A DNA stretch of 64,000 nt from Valencia hispanica (GCA_963556495.2 OY747705.1:21354501-21418500), one strand, 5' to 3'; shown: positions 33,189-47,265, numbered from the stretch's first letter. The notes: a model not told the origin generated them from the letters alone. A program made the numbers and translations.

Positions 33189-34658
33189 TTTACAAGTGAT
33201 GTGTTTTGGCTACTGACTGCAGGCTGACTATTTGGGCAAATAGCCTGACTAAATAACCAGCTAATATTAGCTTGACTTACTTGTGTTACTCTGTGAAGAT
33301 TAAAACTGGAAAAGGACACAGTATTTTGTGCAAGAGGTCTGTCACTCGTAACTACTAGATTCAGCCTGTGTTTATTTTATATTTTTGCTTAAGACTACTT
33401 ATCACATGAGATATACCATACCATATATCACATTTTTTCAGCAGTATGCATATTTATCACTTTTCTATTCTGAATAAATTAACTGGATTTTGTTATCAAT
33501 TTTTATTTCAAATTAAGTGAAAATATCATGAATCCATGGTATTTTTACTTAAGGCCATTATACCACATTGATAAATACCGGTATCACAATACAGAATAAA
33601 ATCAGGTAAAAATATAAATAAGAATAAATAAAATATTGAAGCAATAAAACCAGAAATGCACTACTTTAACCAATAAGGAATAAGAATTTCCAAAAATATA
33701 AAATAAGTGCAAAAACCCAGGTCTTGGTGAGGTCATTTAAAACTGCTTTTGAGGTATTTAAGTCAAAGAAAGAAGCAGGCATCATGGGATAATTTCCACT
33801 GTCATGCATGGCAAAAGTATGAACACATTTAAAAGAAAACAAGACCTGGATGTGGTTTATTTACTTCAGCTGCTGTTTCCAGTTTGAATTAATTTACAAT
33901 GTTTATTCTACATAATTCAAGGCATCTTAAAAAATTAATTACCTGTTTGAACATGTAAAGTGGTAAACAACCCTGATTTTGACTGCAATGCTCACTCTCT
34001 GCAGCTAAAGCAAACGTGGGTCCTTATTCAATCTCCTAAGCACAGATGGTTAAGTAGGTGATCTGCAACTGTTGTGCTCTTTGACTGCAGCCCAATTAAC
34101 ATCCAAACACTGCAGATACTCAGCGAGGGAAGGAGATGGAGCAGGAGGCTAAAAAAGCTTTAATGCAGGTTAGATTTAACAAAAAGAGCCCGATTTTGAC
34201 CGGGGAGTGGGCTGTAACAGCAGGAAGCTCTGTGACATGTTCTGCTACTTTACTCTTACACAAACCCCTGCCTCATGTGTTTCACTGACTAAACACCAAA
34301 ATTAGCTCAAGGGCATCATTTAAAAACATTGTAACATATGAACTTAAAATAGCATTTTGCTAGCCCACCTCATGCTTGATAATGGCATACGGGTTGTTGA
34401 ATGGAATAAGACAGAGGATGTTAAATCCCCCTATCAATGATGTAAAAGAAAAAAAATCATTAAAAAAAATGCTGATATTAAATTAAATCTCCATAAACAC
34501 AACATTTGAGTAACGTGGTGTAATGGTAAATGTAAAAAAACTGTTATTTCAAAGAAAAATAAATATATTAGGGACAAATAATAGCACTGGATAACTACAA
34601 GCTTGTCCTAAGGACTATTTCTGGAAACAGACTATTGTGAAATTACTTCAAAATAAAC
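33189..34658. other. No gene seen
   Basis: AT-rich, low-complexity in places (33590-33700). No exon or repeat family recognised. Confidence 0.5.
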
Positions 34659-34680
34659 CCATCCATCCATCCATCCATCT
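34659..34680 (-). repeat. (CCAT)n short microsatellite
   Basis: Five CCAT units; likely the GGAT tail of a teleost interspersed repeat on the minus strand. Confidence 0.8.
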
Positions 34681-34910
34681 TAAACAGAACATGAAATGAG
34701 TCTACCAGAGAGACAAACATGTTGCAGGTGTTGTTACAACTGACAAATGAGCAGCAAGTGTGTTGTAGAGTGTGTAGGTGTTGCCAGAAAAATCATACAG
34801 GCTAAAGTACAACATCCAAAGAGGCTCCTCAAATGGCTGCACTCACTCATTTCTACCCTGCCCACTCATTACACTTTACATAAACCCGATTCTGTTTGTG
34901 CTAGAGCTTC

Positions 34911-34952
34911 TGTGTGGGTGCGTATGTGTGTGTGTGTATGCGTGTGTGTGTA

Positions 34953-34994
<42 letters not shown>
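34911..34994. repeat. (TG)n microsatellite
   Basis: About 84 bp of TG repeats with CG and TATG interruptions; the last 40 bp are nearly pure. ORFs through it are low-complexity artefacts. Confidence 0.95.
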
Positions 34995-34995
<1 letters not shown>

Positions 34996-35396
34996 ACTCC
35001 ACTCATGCGTCCCTCGGTGAAAAAAGCATTAGTCATTTACACTGAGGGAAGCCATTGTCAGTGTCCACAGGGAAACCTCGAAGCTCCAGGCAGCTCAAAC
35101 ACACACATACACAGGGAACATTACGAACACTCAAAATCACATTGTATGAGAGAAAGAGCCCAGTGCTAAAAGAGACTGGGTTGCTTGTTCCCTTTAATTT
35201 CCCTTCCACCTTGCAGTGTAGTGATGGATCGTTGTTTCTGGCAGGGTCATGCCACCCACCACAGGCAAGGACAGCCAGTCACTGAGTGAGGAAGAAGAAG
35301 CTGAGGGTGATAGCCATCTATGTTTTATGCAGATGTGAATAAATGTGTTGCTTGGTGGCAAAGAGGAATTAGTACTTAAATCAGTGAATGTGTATG
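34995..35396. other. No gene seen
   Basis: Mixed-composition spacer between the TG tract and a Tc1 remnant; no feature recognised. Confidence 0.5.
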
Positions 35397-36620
35397 CGCA
35401 GTGCATTGCAAACGTAATCAACCTCCTTGAACTTTCCCTCATGTCACAACCACAAACTTCAATTTATTTTTGCTGGGATTTTGTGTGACAGACCAACAGA
35501 ATGCAGCGTATATTAATCCGTTGAAACAAGTATTTAAATATTTTCACAAATAAAAAGTGTGGCATAGTGTACATATCTGTTCAGACCCCTTTATCCTTAC
35601 ATAATGGCTAATCAGCTAATAGTATCATATTGTATGTAATTTAACCTCCATAAATGTAGCTGTTCTGTAAAGGCCTTGTTTAGAAAACAGTGAGCAAAGC
35701 AGGGTTAGGTTATAAATCAATATCCTATGCTTTGAACATCTCATGCAGCACTGTTTAATTCATATTAGAAACATCTACAATGACATAAGCCATCCACCTA
35801 AACTGCCAGGCTGGGTAAGGAAAACATTAGACAGAGAAGAGTCCAAAAGGCCCATGGTAACTATGGAGAAGCAGTAGAGATTAGCTGTGCATTCCACTAA
35901 TCTGACCATTATGGAACAGCAGGAAAAATGTTTTTGTTGAAAGAAAGCCATAAGAAGTCCTATTTAGGACACAGAAAACACACTGAAGAGTGTGCTGTGT
36001 CCAGATGAGAACATTTGACAATTTGGTTTACATTCTTCAAGACGAACACTTCCCTACTGTGAAGCATGGTAGTGGCAGCATAATGGAATGGAGATGCATG
36101 TTTTTTGCAGGAATGGAGAGGCTGCTTAAAGTAGATTAGAAGATGGATGGCGCTAAATAAAGGGCAATCTGAAAGAAAACATGTTAACAGGATGCAAAAC
36201 ACTTGGGACTGGTGCAGAGGTTGATCTTTCAGCAGGATTTCCCTAAACATACCACTGGTTCTACAATGGGAGGTTTGTAACATGAACATTTTCATTTGGC
36301 ATGGCCCAGTCATTCCTGACCTAAGTACAATTATGAATCTGGGGTTCAACTTTTCCGCAAAGAAGAAAGAGAACAAATTTCCATCTCTAAATGTACAAAA
36401 CTGATAGAGACATACACCAAAAGGCTTACAGCTTTATTTGTAGCAAAAGGTGGTTCTTCATAGTATTGACTCAGGGAAATTGAATACAAATGCATATCAC
36501 ATGTTTCAATGTAATATTTGTTAAACATTTTTTTTAAAACAAGAATCATTTTCCATTCATGTCACAGTTTTGCCCTTTTTGCACTGATCCATCAAATGAA
36601 AACCCAGTAAATTTTAGGAT
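35397..36620 (+). mobile_element. Degraded Tc1-like transposon
   Basis: Left terminus GCAGTGCATTGCAAACG matches the CAGTGCCTTGCAAAAG end. Then come TGTCACAACCACAAACTTCAAT, a transposase-derived part with TGTGAAGCATGGTAGTGGCA (36060), ATGGATGGCGCTAAATAAAGGG (36145), CTTTCAGCAGGATTTCCC (36225), ATGGCCCAGTCATTCCTGACC (36301) and GCAAAAGGTGGTTCTTCATAG (36443), and a degraded right end. Many indels, no open frame. A third member of the family also at 19180-22179 and 54270-55280. Confidence 0.82.
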
Positions 36621-39600
36621 AAGCTGTATGATTGATTGGACTGTTTGCACATAATGTCAATTATTAGATTTCCAACAGATATATTTGAGACTTTTAGAAC
36701 AACCTCATACTGATTGATATAAAACAGCAGTTTGGTGTGGATGTTTATTACAATTATTAAATATGGGGAGGTTCCTAAATTGCACTTTTGTTCTTTGGAA
36801 AGCATAAACAGTGAAACCAAAGGGCACCTAGAGGTGATTAAGAATGTGCCTCGCCATGTGCTGTGAATCTTTAATGAGAGAAAACTGTTTCAGGGCTCAC
36901 AGGAGAAAGGCTTCAATGAACAGAAGCTAAATAATTGACGTTTGGCTACATGGTTATGACCCGCTAGCACACTGGGTTTGACCTCACCTTAAGCAGTAAT
37001 TGCCCAGAAAACAACCCAAAATACAGACATAGAGAAACAAAAACAATGCACTCCAGAACCACCTACAACATCATACTGTACTGCAAAATCCTAAACTCTT
37101 TAATTTAGTATGACTCGTCAAGGTTTGCGGTCACCTTAATATTTGGAAGCTGGAGTTTATGTCAGTTACGAACAACTTGTAGAGGTGTAGTTCAAACTTA
37201 AATCCAATGATAAAATTTTAATTGGACATTAAGAGTTGGGGTTTTTTTCAATATAAGATGTGGGTTTTGAGGCACATTCTATGGCTCCTATGGAATAAAT
37301 TTGAAAGTTACATGGGGAGCTTTTGCACAGGTTTAACAAAATTTATTCTTGAGTTGTTGTTTTTTTGGTAGTAGTTAACACTTTATTCTAATTTATATTA
37401 TATGTCAGGGATGTCACATTTCATTTGAGAGAAAAAAGGTTGAAATGCATTCCCCATACTCTCCATTTTGATCCTGACCTATATAAAATATCAACTAGTA
37501 GGAGATTTGGAGCCTTATTTTTGGCATTGGTCCGACTTTGGAAAACTCTACTCTTTTTGAAAGAGTTAACCATCACAGCATACGACGAAAACTGTCCAGA
37601 CATAAAAGGAGAAATTACTTAGACAAACCATAATTGGACAACCTTTCAAAAACATCAGCAAAAACAAATGCACAGGAAGACAGAAAATGACTGCTTCATA
37701 GATAAATACAATAGAAATGTTTCACATACAAACATACTGTGGAGTTGAAAAACGAAATAATTACAGCTTGCTTTGCTTGTAAGGTTTTGGATCCTTGGAC
37801 ACAGTAAAAAAAAAATAGTCCAATCTATACTAGGATTTAAAATGAGGCCAGTGCAACATCAAATTAACAGAAAGAAAAATACTCAAAGTCTATATTAATT
37901 TTAACAACTCAGGAAAACAAGTTTTTGTTTTTCCAAAGGAAATATTGTGTTAGGAGCATGTGATTGCTTTGAATGATAATTGTAAAGAACAGTTACTTTT
38001 ATGAATTCATAAGATGATCTGTAGAATTCAGCTGTTAGGCAAAGAGAAAACTGTTGTTGCACATTAATCTGAAAAAGAGTCCCAAAAGTTAAAAATGCAG
38101 TCACAGGGCGAGAAGCAGGGTCCACCCTGGACAGGTCGCCAGACCATTGCAGGGTAAAAACTTAATGGCTGAATATTCCGGTGGCAAAATTAATTAAGCT
38201 ATATTTTCCTGACTCTTTTCTTTCTGTTACTTCAGAGTCCCTCTAATCATTTTGAGCTTTTGTATGTTGACAAAAAAAACAAAACATAGATCAAGCAGTA
38301 AAAGTCTATCCAACAGCCCAAAAATATTACTGACAGGCAGAATTAAAGTAAACATTAACACACAAGCACAAATTTAAAGCAACGTTGTTTGTAGAAATGT
38401 GGCAAAGTTCAAAGGTGAGACTGATAGTCTTAAAGAAAAGCACTACTTTAAGGATTTGTTGCTAAATGCAGTTCTGCTGTTTTGATTTTGTTAGACATTT
38501 AACAATTGGTAGTATATCTTCACCAAAGGCTGCATTTACCTAATTAAAAGACACGGTAAAGACCAGACTTGCACAAAATGTTTTGATGTTCTGAATTAAA
38601 TTTTTTTTACAATGGAATGCAGATATATTTACATTTACAATGTAATCTAAAAACGTCTGACTATAAATGTTGTATTAAACAGCTGTAGTTTATACAAATT
38701 ACTCATTTTGTTTGTTCAGTTTATTATCCCTCCTGTATTTATGGGGCTTCTGTTTTTGAAATTCAGGCAAGCAGGTGGGCCCTTTTTCATTTTTTAAGCT
38801 CAATGTGGTGACAAAGTCTGATGTGATTTTTGTTTTTATGTATTAGCATTGAGACATGTTCACATCTAAAGGTAAAAAAACCAAACAGAAAAAACAAGCT
38901 TCGTAGAAAAACACTCCCACGCAATCTGAGCCCTCCGAGCGCAGTCAGTTTGAGTTAATACAAAGAGATCTGTGGCTCCAAAGAACATCGAGTCTGATGC
39001 CACACTCTGAGGGGCCACAGGCCATCACCATAATGGAGGGTGAGGCGTCCTCCTACAAACACGTCCGCACACTCTTTTGAGGCTTATTGAACAATCAACA
39101 GTGTTAGTGCTCCAACACACAAACTCACACACTTTCATTGGCAATGTTCTGTAACAGTGATTCATTACTGTGCTCTATTAGCTTCGACCTATTATACAGG
39201 TGGCAGACTTATTTACCCTCTGCTTGTTTACTTCATGGTTTCATGTGAGTTGAAAGCTCACACTGAATACACTAATGATGACTAAAACTCCAGATAGGAA
39301 TCATTGTTGGGACCAGTTATTTCCTGATGTCACAATTTTTCAATTTAATTCTTTGAGGACACTCCCAGATTCATTCCTTACATTGAAATTATTGCTAAAA
39401 TGTTAATTTTTCCATATTGATGAGGCTTGTATAAATGGTAAACATCAAGAGTTAGTAGACAGCATTAGCTTTGAGAGGGGGAAATGATTGCTTCTCCACA
39501 CAAAGCCACATGACCAATCAAGACAGAACATGGCAGGCAATTAACTGAAGAAATGCTGGTTGTTGAAAAGCTACAGAAGAACATTTACAGTCTTTGTGCA

Positions 39601-40426
39601 ACGATGGGATAATTGGCCCTCTGGCTATTGGTCATTAGACATTTCTGACCCAGCAAGCCAGAAAAATAAATACATTTCCTAACATGTCAAATTGTTCCTT
39701 CATTTTTTTATGCTGCTTTTCAATGCCACAAAAACAGCTAGTGTCGTTCCTTTAATTGGAAGCAAACGTCCTTTTGGTAATAAAAGTAGAAAAAAAATGA
39801 AGTAATTGGTTGAAGCTCTTGAACAAATAGGACGTCTCAAAAGAACCCACAACAACTGTTGGTGTTTTCAGCCAGCTTACTGTGAGGACCCGCTGCCCTC
39901 TACTGGCAGCTGTCCCAGTAAATGGCCGACCGCTCCCTTTAAGCCCCCCCATGTCCTGCATTTGTCAGTAACGCAGCAGTTTTACTCCTCAAGTCCCATT
40001 TTTAGGCTACATGGACAACTTTAACACGGATGGAAAGTGACATCCTACAAGGAAACTGAGGACATAATTGGGGCCACTGGGAGAGCAGGCAACTGTTCAC
40101 GCTTAGTGAAACGTAAGAAAAAAGGTTAATCAGTCCTTGTTCAAATCAGCCGGAGCTTTTTGATTAAAAAGAAACAATTTATTATAAACCCTGACTTTGT
40201 TTTTCTCATACAGGGAAAAAAAAAAAGTGAAATAAGACAAACCAGCTTGAAGGAGCTCCATGTCCCTGAGACTGCTGATCAAATACAAAATGTAATGGAT
40301 AGAAACATCCATTGCTCTATGGCTCTGTCTTCAAAACGAATGGCAGACAGCCATCTCCTCTGCTTTGATTGCTCAGTATGCATGGCACCTGCTCAACATT
40401 TCACTGTACAACACTCTCTTCCATTC
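36621..40426. other. No gene seen; small repeat fragment near 38105
   Basis: Nearly 4 kb with no recognised exon. 38100-38155 (CACCCTGGACAGGTCGCCAG) is an inverted piece of the common GGAT-tailed repeat. 36836-37000 and 38930-39100 look compositionally like unique, possibly conserved noncoding DNA, which only alignment could show. Confidence 0.45.
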
Positions 40427-40630
40427 CTATTATGCTGGTCTAATAGAAAGCTGGGACCAATATAAGTAATAACTCAATTTCTGGTTTCCCACTTTATCAG
40501 TGAGCTCAGACGAAGCAGGCTGGTTGTAATTTGTGCACCAACAATTCATTATCTGGCTTTATTGCTTACAGAGAAATGTACAAATAATGGCTCATTTGAG
40601 CAATTATACCATAAAGTAGTAAGTGAAGTG
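40427..40630. repeat. Diverged local duplication, unit 1 (partner 41480-41655)
   Basis: Shares ordered blocks with 41480-41655 in the same orientation: TAATAGAAAGCTGGGACCA versus CAATAGAAAACTGGGACCA, AACTCAATTTCTGGTTT, CCACTTTATCAGT, AGCTCAGA, CTGGTTGTAATTTGTG, GGCTCATTT. The spacing is preserved, so this is true homology. Confidence 0.85.
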
Positions 40631-41404
40631 TGATAAATCATTCTAAACACATAATTTAAAATTTCTCCTCTGTAAACGGCCTCTATGGATAATGCTTTGT
40701 TCTGATGGGAATAACATTGTAACCCACAGAATGTACTGTAATTGCAAGTTGAAAAACTTGTGGGGTTTTACGGGGGGGCTTATGTGACACTACAGGAACA
40801 TCCTCAAAAATAGCTGCTATACAGTATTAGCATCCCACTTTTTTGAGATGCAAACCATTAGAAGTGCTAATCTATATTTTAATCCCAGAACATTTACAAC
40901 ATTTATCTGCCTGACAACTAGAACTGGAAACTATGTTCCATATTTATTGTTATCGCGCCATCAACATCTCAATGAGCTGTTTGGACTGCTATAAATACTA
41001 CATACAGTAACTGAATGATTGCCATGCAACCAAACTCTCACCGTCAGCAATATATTTGACTATATCTAAGTTATTTATTTGCCAAAAACACCAGATGTAG
41101 CCAGATGTAACTTTTCTGATAAAGCGTGTTGTTGGGATGAAAACAATGGTTTTTCGTGGTTTCTTTTGGTAGCTGGTGAGACTACTGACTATTCACCAAC
41201 ATTACAGCATGCCTCATGCTTTCCCAGCACCGTGCAACCCTATCTGGAGGAATCTTGGATAAAACATGTGGAGCTTTTTGGGAACTCCTGAACTCCAGTC
41301 TGAGTTTTATCTTCTCAAGTTGTTCTTGTAGTATTTCTGTCTGGGAACTCAGAAAATCTGACTTCTGAGTATAAATGAAACACACCATGAAACATTGTTG
41401 CAAA
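40631..41404. other. No gene seen
   Basis: Spacer between duplication units; short overlapping ORFs only. Confidence 0.5.
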
Positions 41405-41465
41405 TTTGTAGAACAACTTACAGTGATCCTTAACTTGAAGTAATTGCTCCTTTAATTTTATGGCT
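41405..41465. repeat. Second diverged duplication, unit 1 (partner 41765-41823)
   Basis: ACAGTGATCCTTAACTTGAAGTAATTGCTCCT aligns with the ACAGTGGTCCTAATTTTTAG block at 41781, each followed by a TAATT.CTCCT and an AATT(T/C) segment. Diverged. Confidence 0.6.
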
Positions 41466-41479
41466 TAGTACGCAGCATG

Positions 41480-41655
41480 GTCAGAATGATCCAATAGAAA
41501 ACTGGGACCAAAAGAACTCGAACTCAATTTCTGGTTTTCCACTTTATCAGTAGCTCAGATAAAGCAATCTGGTTGTAATTTGTGAAGAGACAATCTATTG
41601 CTTCAAGAACAAATTACACAAAAGAGGCTCATTTAGCCAATTAAATTAAGTAAAC
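41480..41655. repeat. Diverged local duplication, unit 2 (partner 40427-40630)
   Basis: Second unit of the pair described at 40427; about 1.05 kb downstream in the same orientation. Confidence 0.85.
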
Positions 41656-41764
41656 TTTCCTTAATTAGCCCATTGACCTAGTATAGGGTAAACTTTCTTA
41701 TCTGGAAACAGTTTTAAACTCCATGTTTAAGACAAAAATTATTTTAGCTGAAATGGGAAGCTGT

Positions 41765-41823
41765 TAGAAGCCAAATTTAACAGTGGTCCTAATTTTTAGT
41801 AATTTCTCCTCTCAATTCACAGC
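41765..41823. repeat. Second diverged duplication, unit 2 (partner 41405-41465)
   Basis: See 41405-41465; this copy ends CTCCTCTCAATTCACAGC. Confidence 0.6.
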
Positions 41824-44059
41824 TAAAATTGTTTATATGTAGGCCTACAGTAAAAATACAAATGCAACCTGTAAGTGGATAAAAAACATGAAATGATCCA
41901 CAGCTGGAGGTGAGTGTGATCTGCATCTCTGAGGTCATGTATTTTCTCTCTGAGTTGCTTGTCTTCATTGTCACCAGCCATCACTTCAAATCCTGGCTCT
42001 TTTCCATACCGATAGGCTTGGCTTTTTTGTCACTCTAACACTGCCTTCCATCCCCATGTAGGAAACACAGGAAGGGGGCATATAAGGGACAAACAAGACA
42101 AAGCATCATTACCGTTCCTTTTAATTCAGATTGTTTCAAACTAAGGCATGCAAATATAAATAATTTACTGTATGGGTTCCAGCTTAATCATAAAAGTGAC
42201 AAACACACAGACAGGTGTCCATATCCACACACACTAGCAGCAATCTGCATGCATTTGAACTGAATCATTCTGTTTACAACAAAAGCTTGAGTTGTTGAAG
42301 AGAAGATACAGATCTCCACAACATTGTAAAATGTCCAATCTCTTTTTTTGTATTTAGAGAAAACATAATTTGTTCTCCATTTTCCTTCATATTTAGAGAA
42401 CATGTGGAAGCAAAAATTTACTGGACCCTGACCTAATCCTTCTCGAAAACCGCAGGCTTTCCATGTCCTTCTTATTAAGGACCCTGTCTTTTCTACTTCT
42501 CTTTCACTGCCTGCTGCAAGCTCATTAAGTGGTCCAATCACAGGCAGTTAGCATGAGTCTAAAAGACATGTATCATATATACATTGCAGGTGCACTTTCA
42601 TTCAAGATGCAAAGTAAGAAATTTGCTATGTATAGCAGGGGATTAAATTATTGTTGCAGAAGGAGTATGCATGGAGGCCTCATTTTCTAAACTTTTTACA
42701 TGACTGTCAGGGTTAGAGTTTCAGGTGGTAATCTAATACTGTCATAAAGGTCCCTTGAGAAAGAGCTCTGACTAGCAGTGCGCGTTGGCGAGGGAGAAAG
42801 TGAGGCACTGTGCAAATTGAAAGTAATCTTGAGGCCAGGCCTGCAGAGCCTGTAAATTCAAATCTATTCATAATTCATCACTCAACAGTCAGGTGGGGGA
42901 GAACATTCTGTGTTTAATAAAGTAAGAAGAGACATTTTTTAAAAGGGATGAAGGAAATCAGGTAAAATCAGTTGAAACGCCACTTGAGGTTCTGAGGTGA
43001 GAATGGAGCTTATTATAAGTTGGGACAGACTTCTATGGAGATGGTAGCTCTAAGCCAGATGAGTTCACATTGTTTCAGATTGTACAACTGGACACCAAGA
43101 AAGGGGATTAGCTGGCTCATCTATGGTCAGTCTAGATTGAACTGCCAAAAGCCTATTCAGATAACTTTTAAAGTGCAATATGTGTTAGAAACTTTTATTT
43201 TTTTATTTTCCTTTAATCTTGAAGTGGTACATAATTGAGGACCACTGGCTGGGGGTTCTGTGGGTATGGAAATATGTCTAACCAGTCTGGATTGTTACAT
43301 AAAGGGAAGTGTGAAAGTTGCTTAGGTTGGAATGTTGAAACTTTAAGAATGTTTTAGCTTCTTTGGTTAAAGGCAGTTTACAGAAAGCCAGGAAGAACTG
43401 GACTTGGTGAGGATGGAGCAAACTTTAAAAACAAATTTAAGAAGAGGACTGTGCCAACAAACATTACCCAATTTAGGTAATACTTTATGTAACCAGATAG
43501 ATAGCTTCATTGTATAGAAGAATTTCTCATACCTGGAAATCTATCCTTCCAAGCATATAAAGATCCTAAAATACATCTGGATCTTCATCAGATCTTTTAT
43601 TTCTATTGCTTTCTCCCCAATATCTCGGGATCCCATTTTGCATACTTATTTCTCTGGGTACAACTTGCACATCTGCACTGAGGTCGGTGCAATAATTTCT
43701 TAACATCGGCAAACAAGCTTCTTAAAAAGAGAAAACACAGTTTCTGAGCAAAGGAAAAACAAGCAAGAATCACTTCTACAGGTTAATTTGACAGAAAGGT
43801 AAGTCATACATTATATGTTAGTTTCAATTTGATTGGTCAATATGGAAAAATTATCTAAAATTAGCTTAAGATTCTGTATCAACCAAAATGGTGTATTACA
43901 AATGTATTTGAGGTTGCTGTCTTTCTTTAGACCTTACTGCAAAAATGCTAAAGCTTTCAACTAAAGAAAATAGATTTTATTAATTACTACTAAACATGCC
44001 CAACTGCATAACCTTTTTTTATGCGAAATCTTCTACTGATCAGTGACCACTGGAGATAG
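41824..44059. other. No gene seen
   Basis: AT-rich, short unrecognised ORFs. A GC-richer patch at 42770-42900 has no coding signal. Confidence 0.5.
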
Positions 44060-44138
44060 CAATCAGCTCCCTTCAATCTTCAATAGGATCAAGCGGATAA
44101 GGGATGGATGGATGGATGGATGGATGGATGGATGGATC
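44060..44138 (+). repeat. Tail of GGAT-type interspersed repeat
   Basis: AGGATCAAGCGGATAAGG followed by (GGAT)n at 44101-44138, the 3' end of the same repeat class as at 29440-29752. Confidence 0.75.
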
Positions 44139-46235
44139 CTCAGAGTGTGGCATCTAAAAAATACGAAGTGTAGTTAAGTGCTGTTTAGGCATCTACTAAA
44201 AACCCACAAAGGATCCGAAGGGAATGAAATGAGATCAATGCCAGTTTACATTTAGAATGAGATTAAAAAACGTTGCTGCTCTGTGTTGCTATCAATCAGC
44301 CCTTTTTCATTAGGACCTAAAATTATATTGTTCTCTTACAGCCACTAGACCTTCCTGGAAAACACTGGATGTATGACTCTAGTGCTTCTTCCATTGGTTA
44401 GTTTCTTTTACAGGCTTTGGTGTTTTCATAAATAAGTTCAGATCAATAAGGTAGTAGTATGCCAGTAACAACTTGGTTCTGCTAAGTAAAATACTCTTTT
44501 TTTGCTGAGTTGGCCTGGTGGCTGTTTTAAAACCTCATATTTTCAAATATAACACTCAGGATTTGATTTTGGCCAGTTTTATAGTCCTATGCTTTATTAT
44601 TATTTAAAAAAATATGTCACCTTTGCCACTAAACAAAGTCTCCTCAGAAGACACTAAACCAGTATTTTTGCTGTTTTATGAGCATTGATACAAAAGAAGA
44701 TTTGCCAGGCTCAGAGGATATTCAAAGATGTGTTACAAATCTCTTTTTATTTTCTTTTTTCCAACCTTGAGAGACCTCTTTCATATTCTTACGGCTCATT
44801 TGATCCCTTGCTGCAGTAGAAACATGAGTTAAATCCACTTTGTCACTTTCAGAACGGCAAATTCAGCTTGACAAACTATATTCAGGGCATTCCAATAAAA
44901 TGCCATGTTTTCAGAGCTACATTTGAAACAAACTGCAAAATAAATTGATGTATTCACCATACCCAATATTAAACCCGGTTCCTCAGCGTAACTGGAGCAG
45001 AAAAGCCAACTCACGCTTTCGACATTTTTCTTTTCTGCAGAAGCCCCTCAGCAGCTTGAAGCTGACATTGTTAGATGACAGCAACAGCAATTCAAGATGA
45101 TTGACAGAGACATACAGACAGCTCACAGACCTACGTTATTTAAGGTTGCTTGACAAAAATAGACAAAAAAGTGACTCCTTAAAGTAAAATGAAAGAGGAA
45201 CAAAAAGTTATACATCAGGAATCTAAAGGACAAACTGTTTAGTGTCACCTTGAACACTCAGTGAAATACCCTAATGCAGAGGCACGCACAGCTTGTCTAC
45301 TGACACCACCTACTGTATATGGAGGAGGTGACTGTGGTTCTCTGGGATCTTGGCCGGTCATGCAAAAGACTGGACACTAAAGCTGGGACATCACACTGAC
45401 CTAGAGCAAGGGAGGAAACAGTAAACAGGAGAGACGTGGCAAAACAAATCCCAAGCGATAAACCACATCCAGTATTATATGAAAAGGCTTGCAAAGTCAC
45501 ATTGGTATTAGTGTTAAAACTCTACAAAAATAAAAATACCTTTAATGTCCTGTATTAAATCCATTTAATGAAACTATAGTGTAAACGTCTTGTTCTGGTA
45601 GGTTTGTTTTTGTAACAACATACGCCCCCCTTTCTCTGATAAGCTGACATACTACCTTAGTTCCCTATCTTGTCATGTGTGCTGGCATATTCAGCTCTAG
45701 GAATTATGTCTGTTGCTTTTGATCCCATTCTGTGTAGTGTATAACTACTGAGATTGAGGGTGTGAAACTTAAAGTATTTACCTACACCTATACCAGGTCT
45801 GTTACTTTTGCGATGATATTGATTTTAAATCAGAGGATCCACTGATTATGAGTGTCCCCAAACGGTGGGGTAATTATGATACAAATTAGAGTCTATCGAG
45901 TACAAGATTAAATAAAGTAATTATATTTGATAATTTCTACCATATTTGAGTCACAGATACCGTACATCAGTTCAGTAGGGATGATGTATATGTGTGGTAT
46001 ACATGATGTGTGAGAGTAGCAGCTGAATGTGTCTTAGAAATCGGTGACAGCTTGGCTTTTATCTTGGTCAAACTGTCTATGCTCCAGTAAGGCCTATAGT
46101 GGCTAATTGGGAGGACCGGGACAATCCTCGGTGAGCCAGTCTGATATTTGAGCCAAAAGGGCTGGTGTACTGTGGTAAGCCCAGTCGTACTAGAGTGCCA
46201 AAGGTGCAACTAGGCAAAAATGAGATACTAGTGAG
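44139..46235. other. No gene seen
   Basis: No repeat family or exon recognised in about 2.1 kb. Confidence 0.5.
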
Positions 46236-46342
46236 AGTATTTCTGAACTGTTTTTATTTTACCCCTTAATCATGTAAAGCACCTTGAATCACCTTGTTGT
46301 TGAAAGTGTGCTATACAAATAAAATTGCCTTGTCTTGCCTTG
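46236..46342 (+). mobile_element. L2 LINE 3' tail only
   Basis: CATGTAAAGCACCTTGAATC, ACCTTGTTGTTGAAAGTGTG, CTATACAAATAAAATTGCCT and a repeated CTTGCCTTG end: the last roughly 100 bp of the L2 family at 26692-28220, extremely 5' truncated. Confidence 0.85.
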
Positions 46343-47265
46343 AACTAGTTTGGCAAAAGTTCTAACTAGTAGGGTAAAACATTTAACTAGTTGGCAAACA
46401 CAACTGTTGATATTAAGCATATGGAGTTTTTACCGAAACGGCTTAGCATACTGGGCCGCTTCTGCCTCCACTGGCAGCTCGTTTTTGTTTTTGCAGCACA
46501 CCTTGAACGTGTGTCACCTTGAACATGTCAGTACACTCAGTCAGTGGTGTTTGAAAGTTGAAAGAGCAAGGTTAGCGTGGTTAGAAAAAGAGGAACGCTC
46601 AAATTGACACTGCTATATGTGCAAAAATGGGCAACTTTTTCACTAAAACAAACGAGGACGATGAAACGGGTAAGACATGTTGAACTTTGCCTGCAAGCCA
46701 CCGTTCGAGTCATTTAATTATTAAGTCAATTAATTGTGTGACGTTGTGGCAACTAGCAAATCATATCATTTTAATAATATTATAATGTGATGCCACATAT
46801 CTGGGAAACGTTGTCTTGTAACTTCACAGCGGTAGAAGGAAAATCCAGCATCAAGCAATATGAGCCCACAAGTCTAGAGTGGGTAGGAGTAGTTGGTGAG
46901 TGAATATTTTTAGTATTAATATAATGAAGAGCATGGTGAAGACCTGCTCCATATGAAAAGTGCCCTGCAATGCTAACTGATTCACCACAATAATAATAAA
47001 ACTGACATGAATTAATTAAAGGCTTTGTAAAATTGAGAGAATTTTTGCTGAGAATTTTGACCATTTTTAAATGTGACTTATTTTCAGAAACAGAGCCAGG
47101 AGTCAGTAGTGATGAGGGGATTTCTCTTGTCAATATGGAAGGAACAGGTGCGAGAACAAGCAGGCATTAGTTCCAATATAACCACTTTCTATGCCCAAAT
47201 GACAGTGTGACCTGTTTTTTCTTTTCTTTAAAAGTAAGACAATAAATACACAAAGGGGTATTTAA
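46343..47265. other. No gene seen
   Basis: Contains several CTAGT/AACTAGT motifs at 46340-46400 but no recognised feature. Confidence 0.5.

Noticed and set aside
34747..35169. 140-codon ORF with Cys-Val repeats
   Set aside because: Produced by translation through the TG microsatellite.
35960..36376. 138-codon minus ORF
   Set aside because: Lies antisense in a degraded Tc1; no recognised domain.
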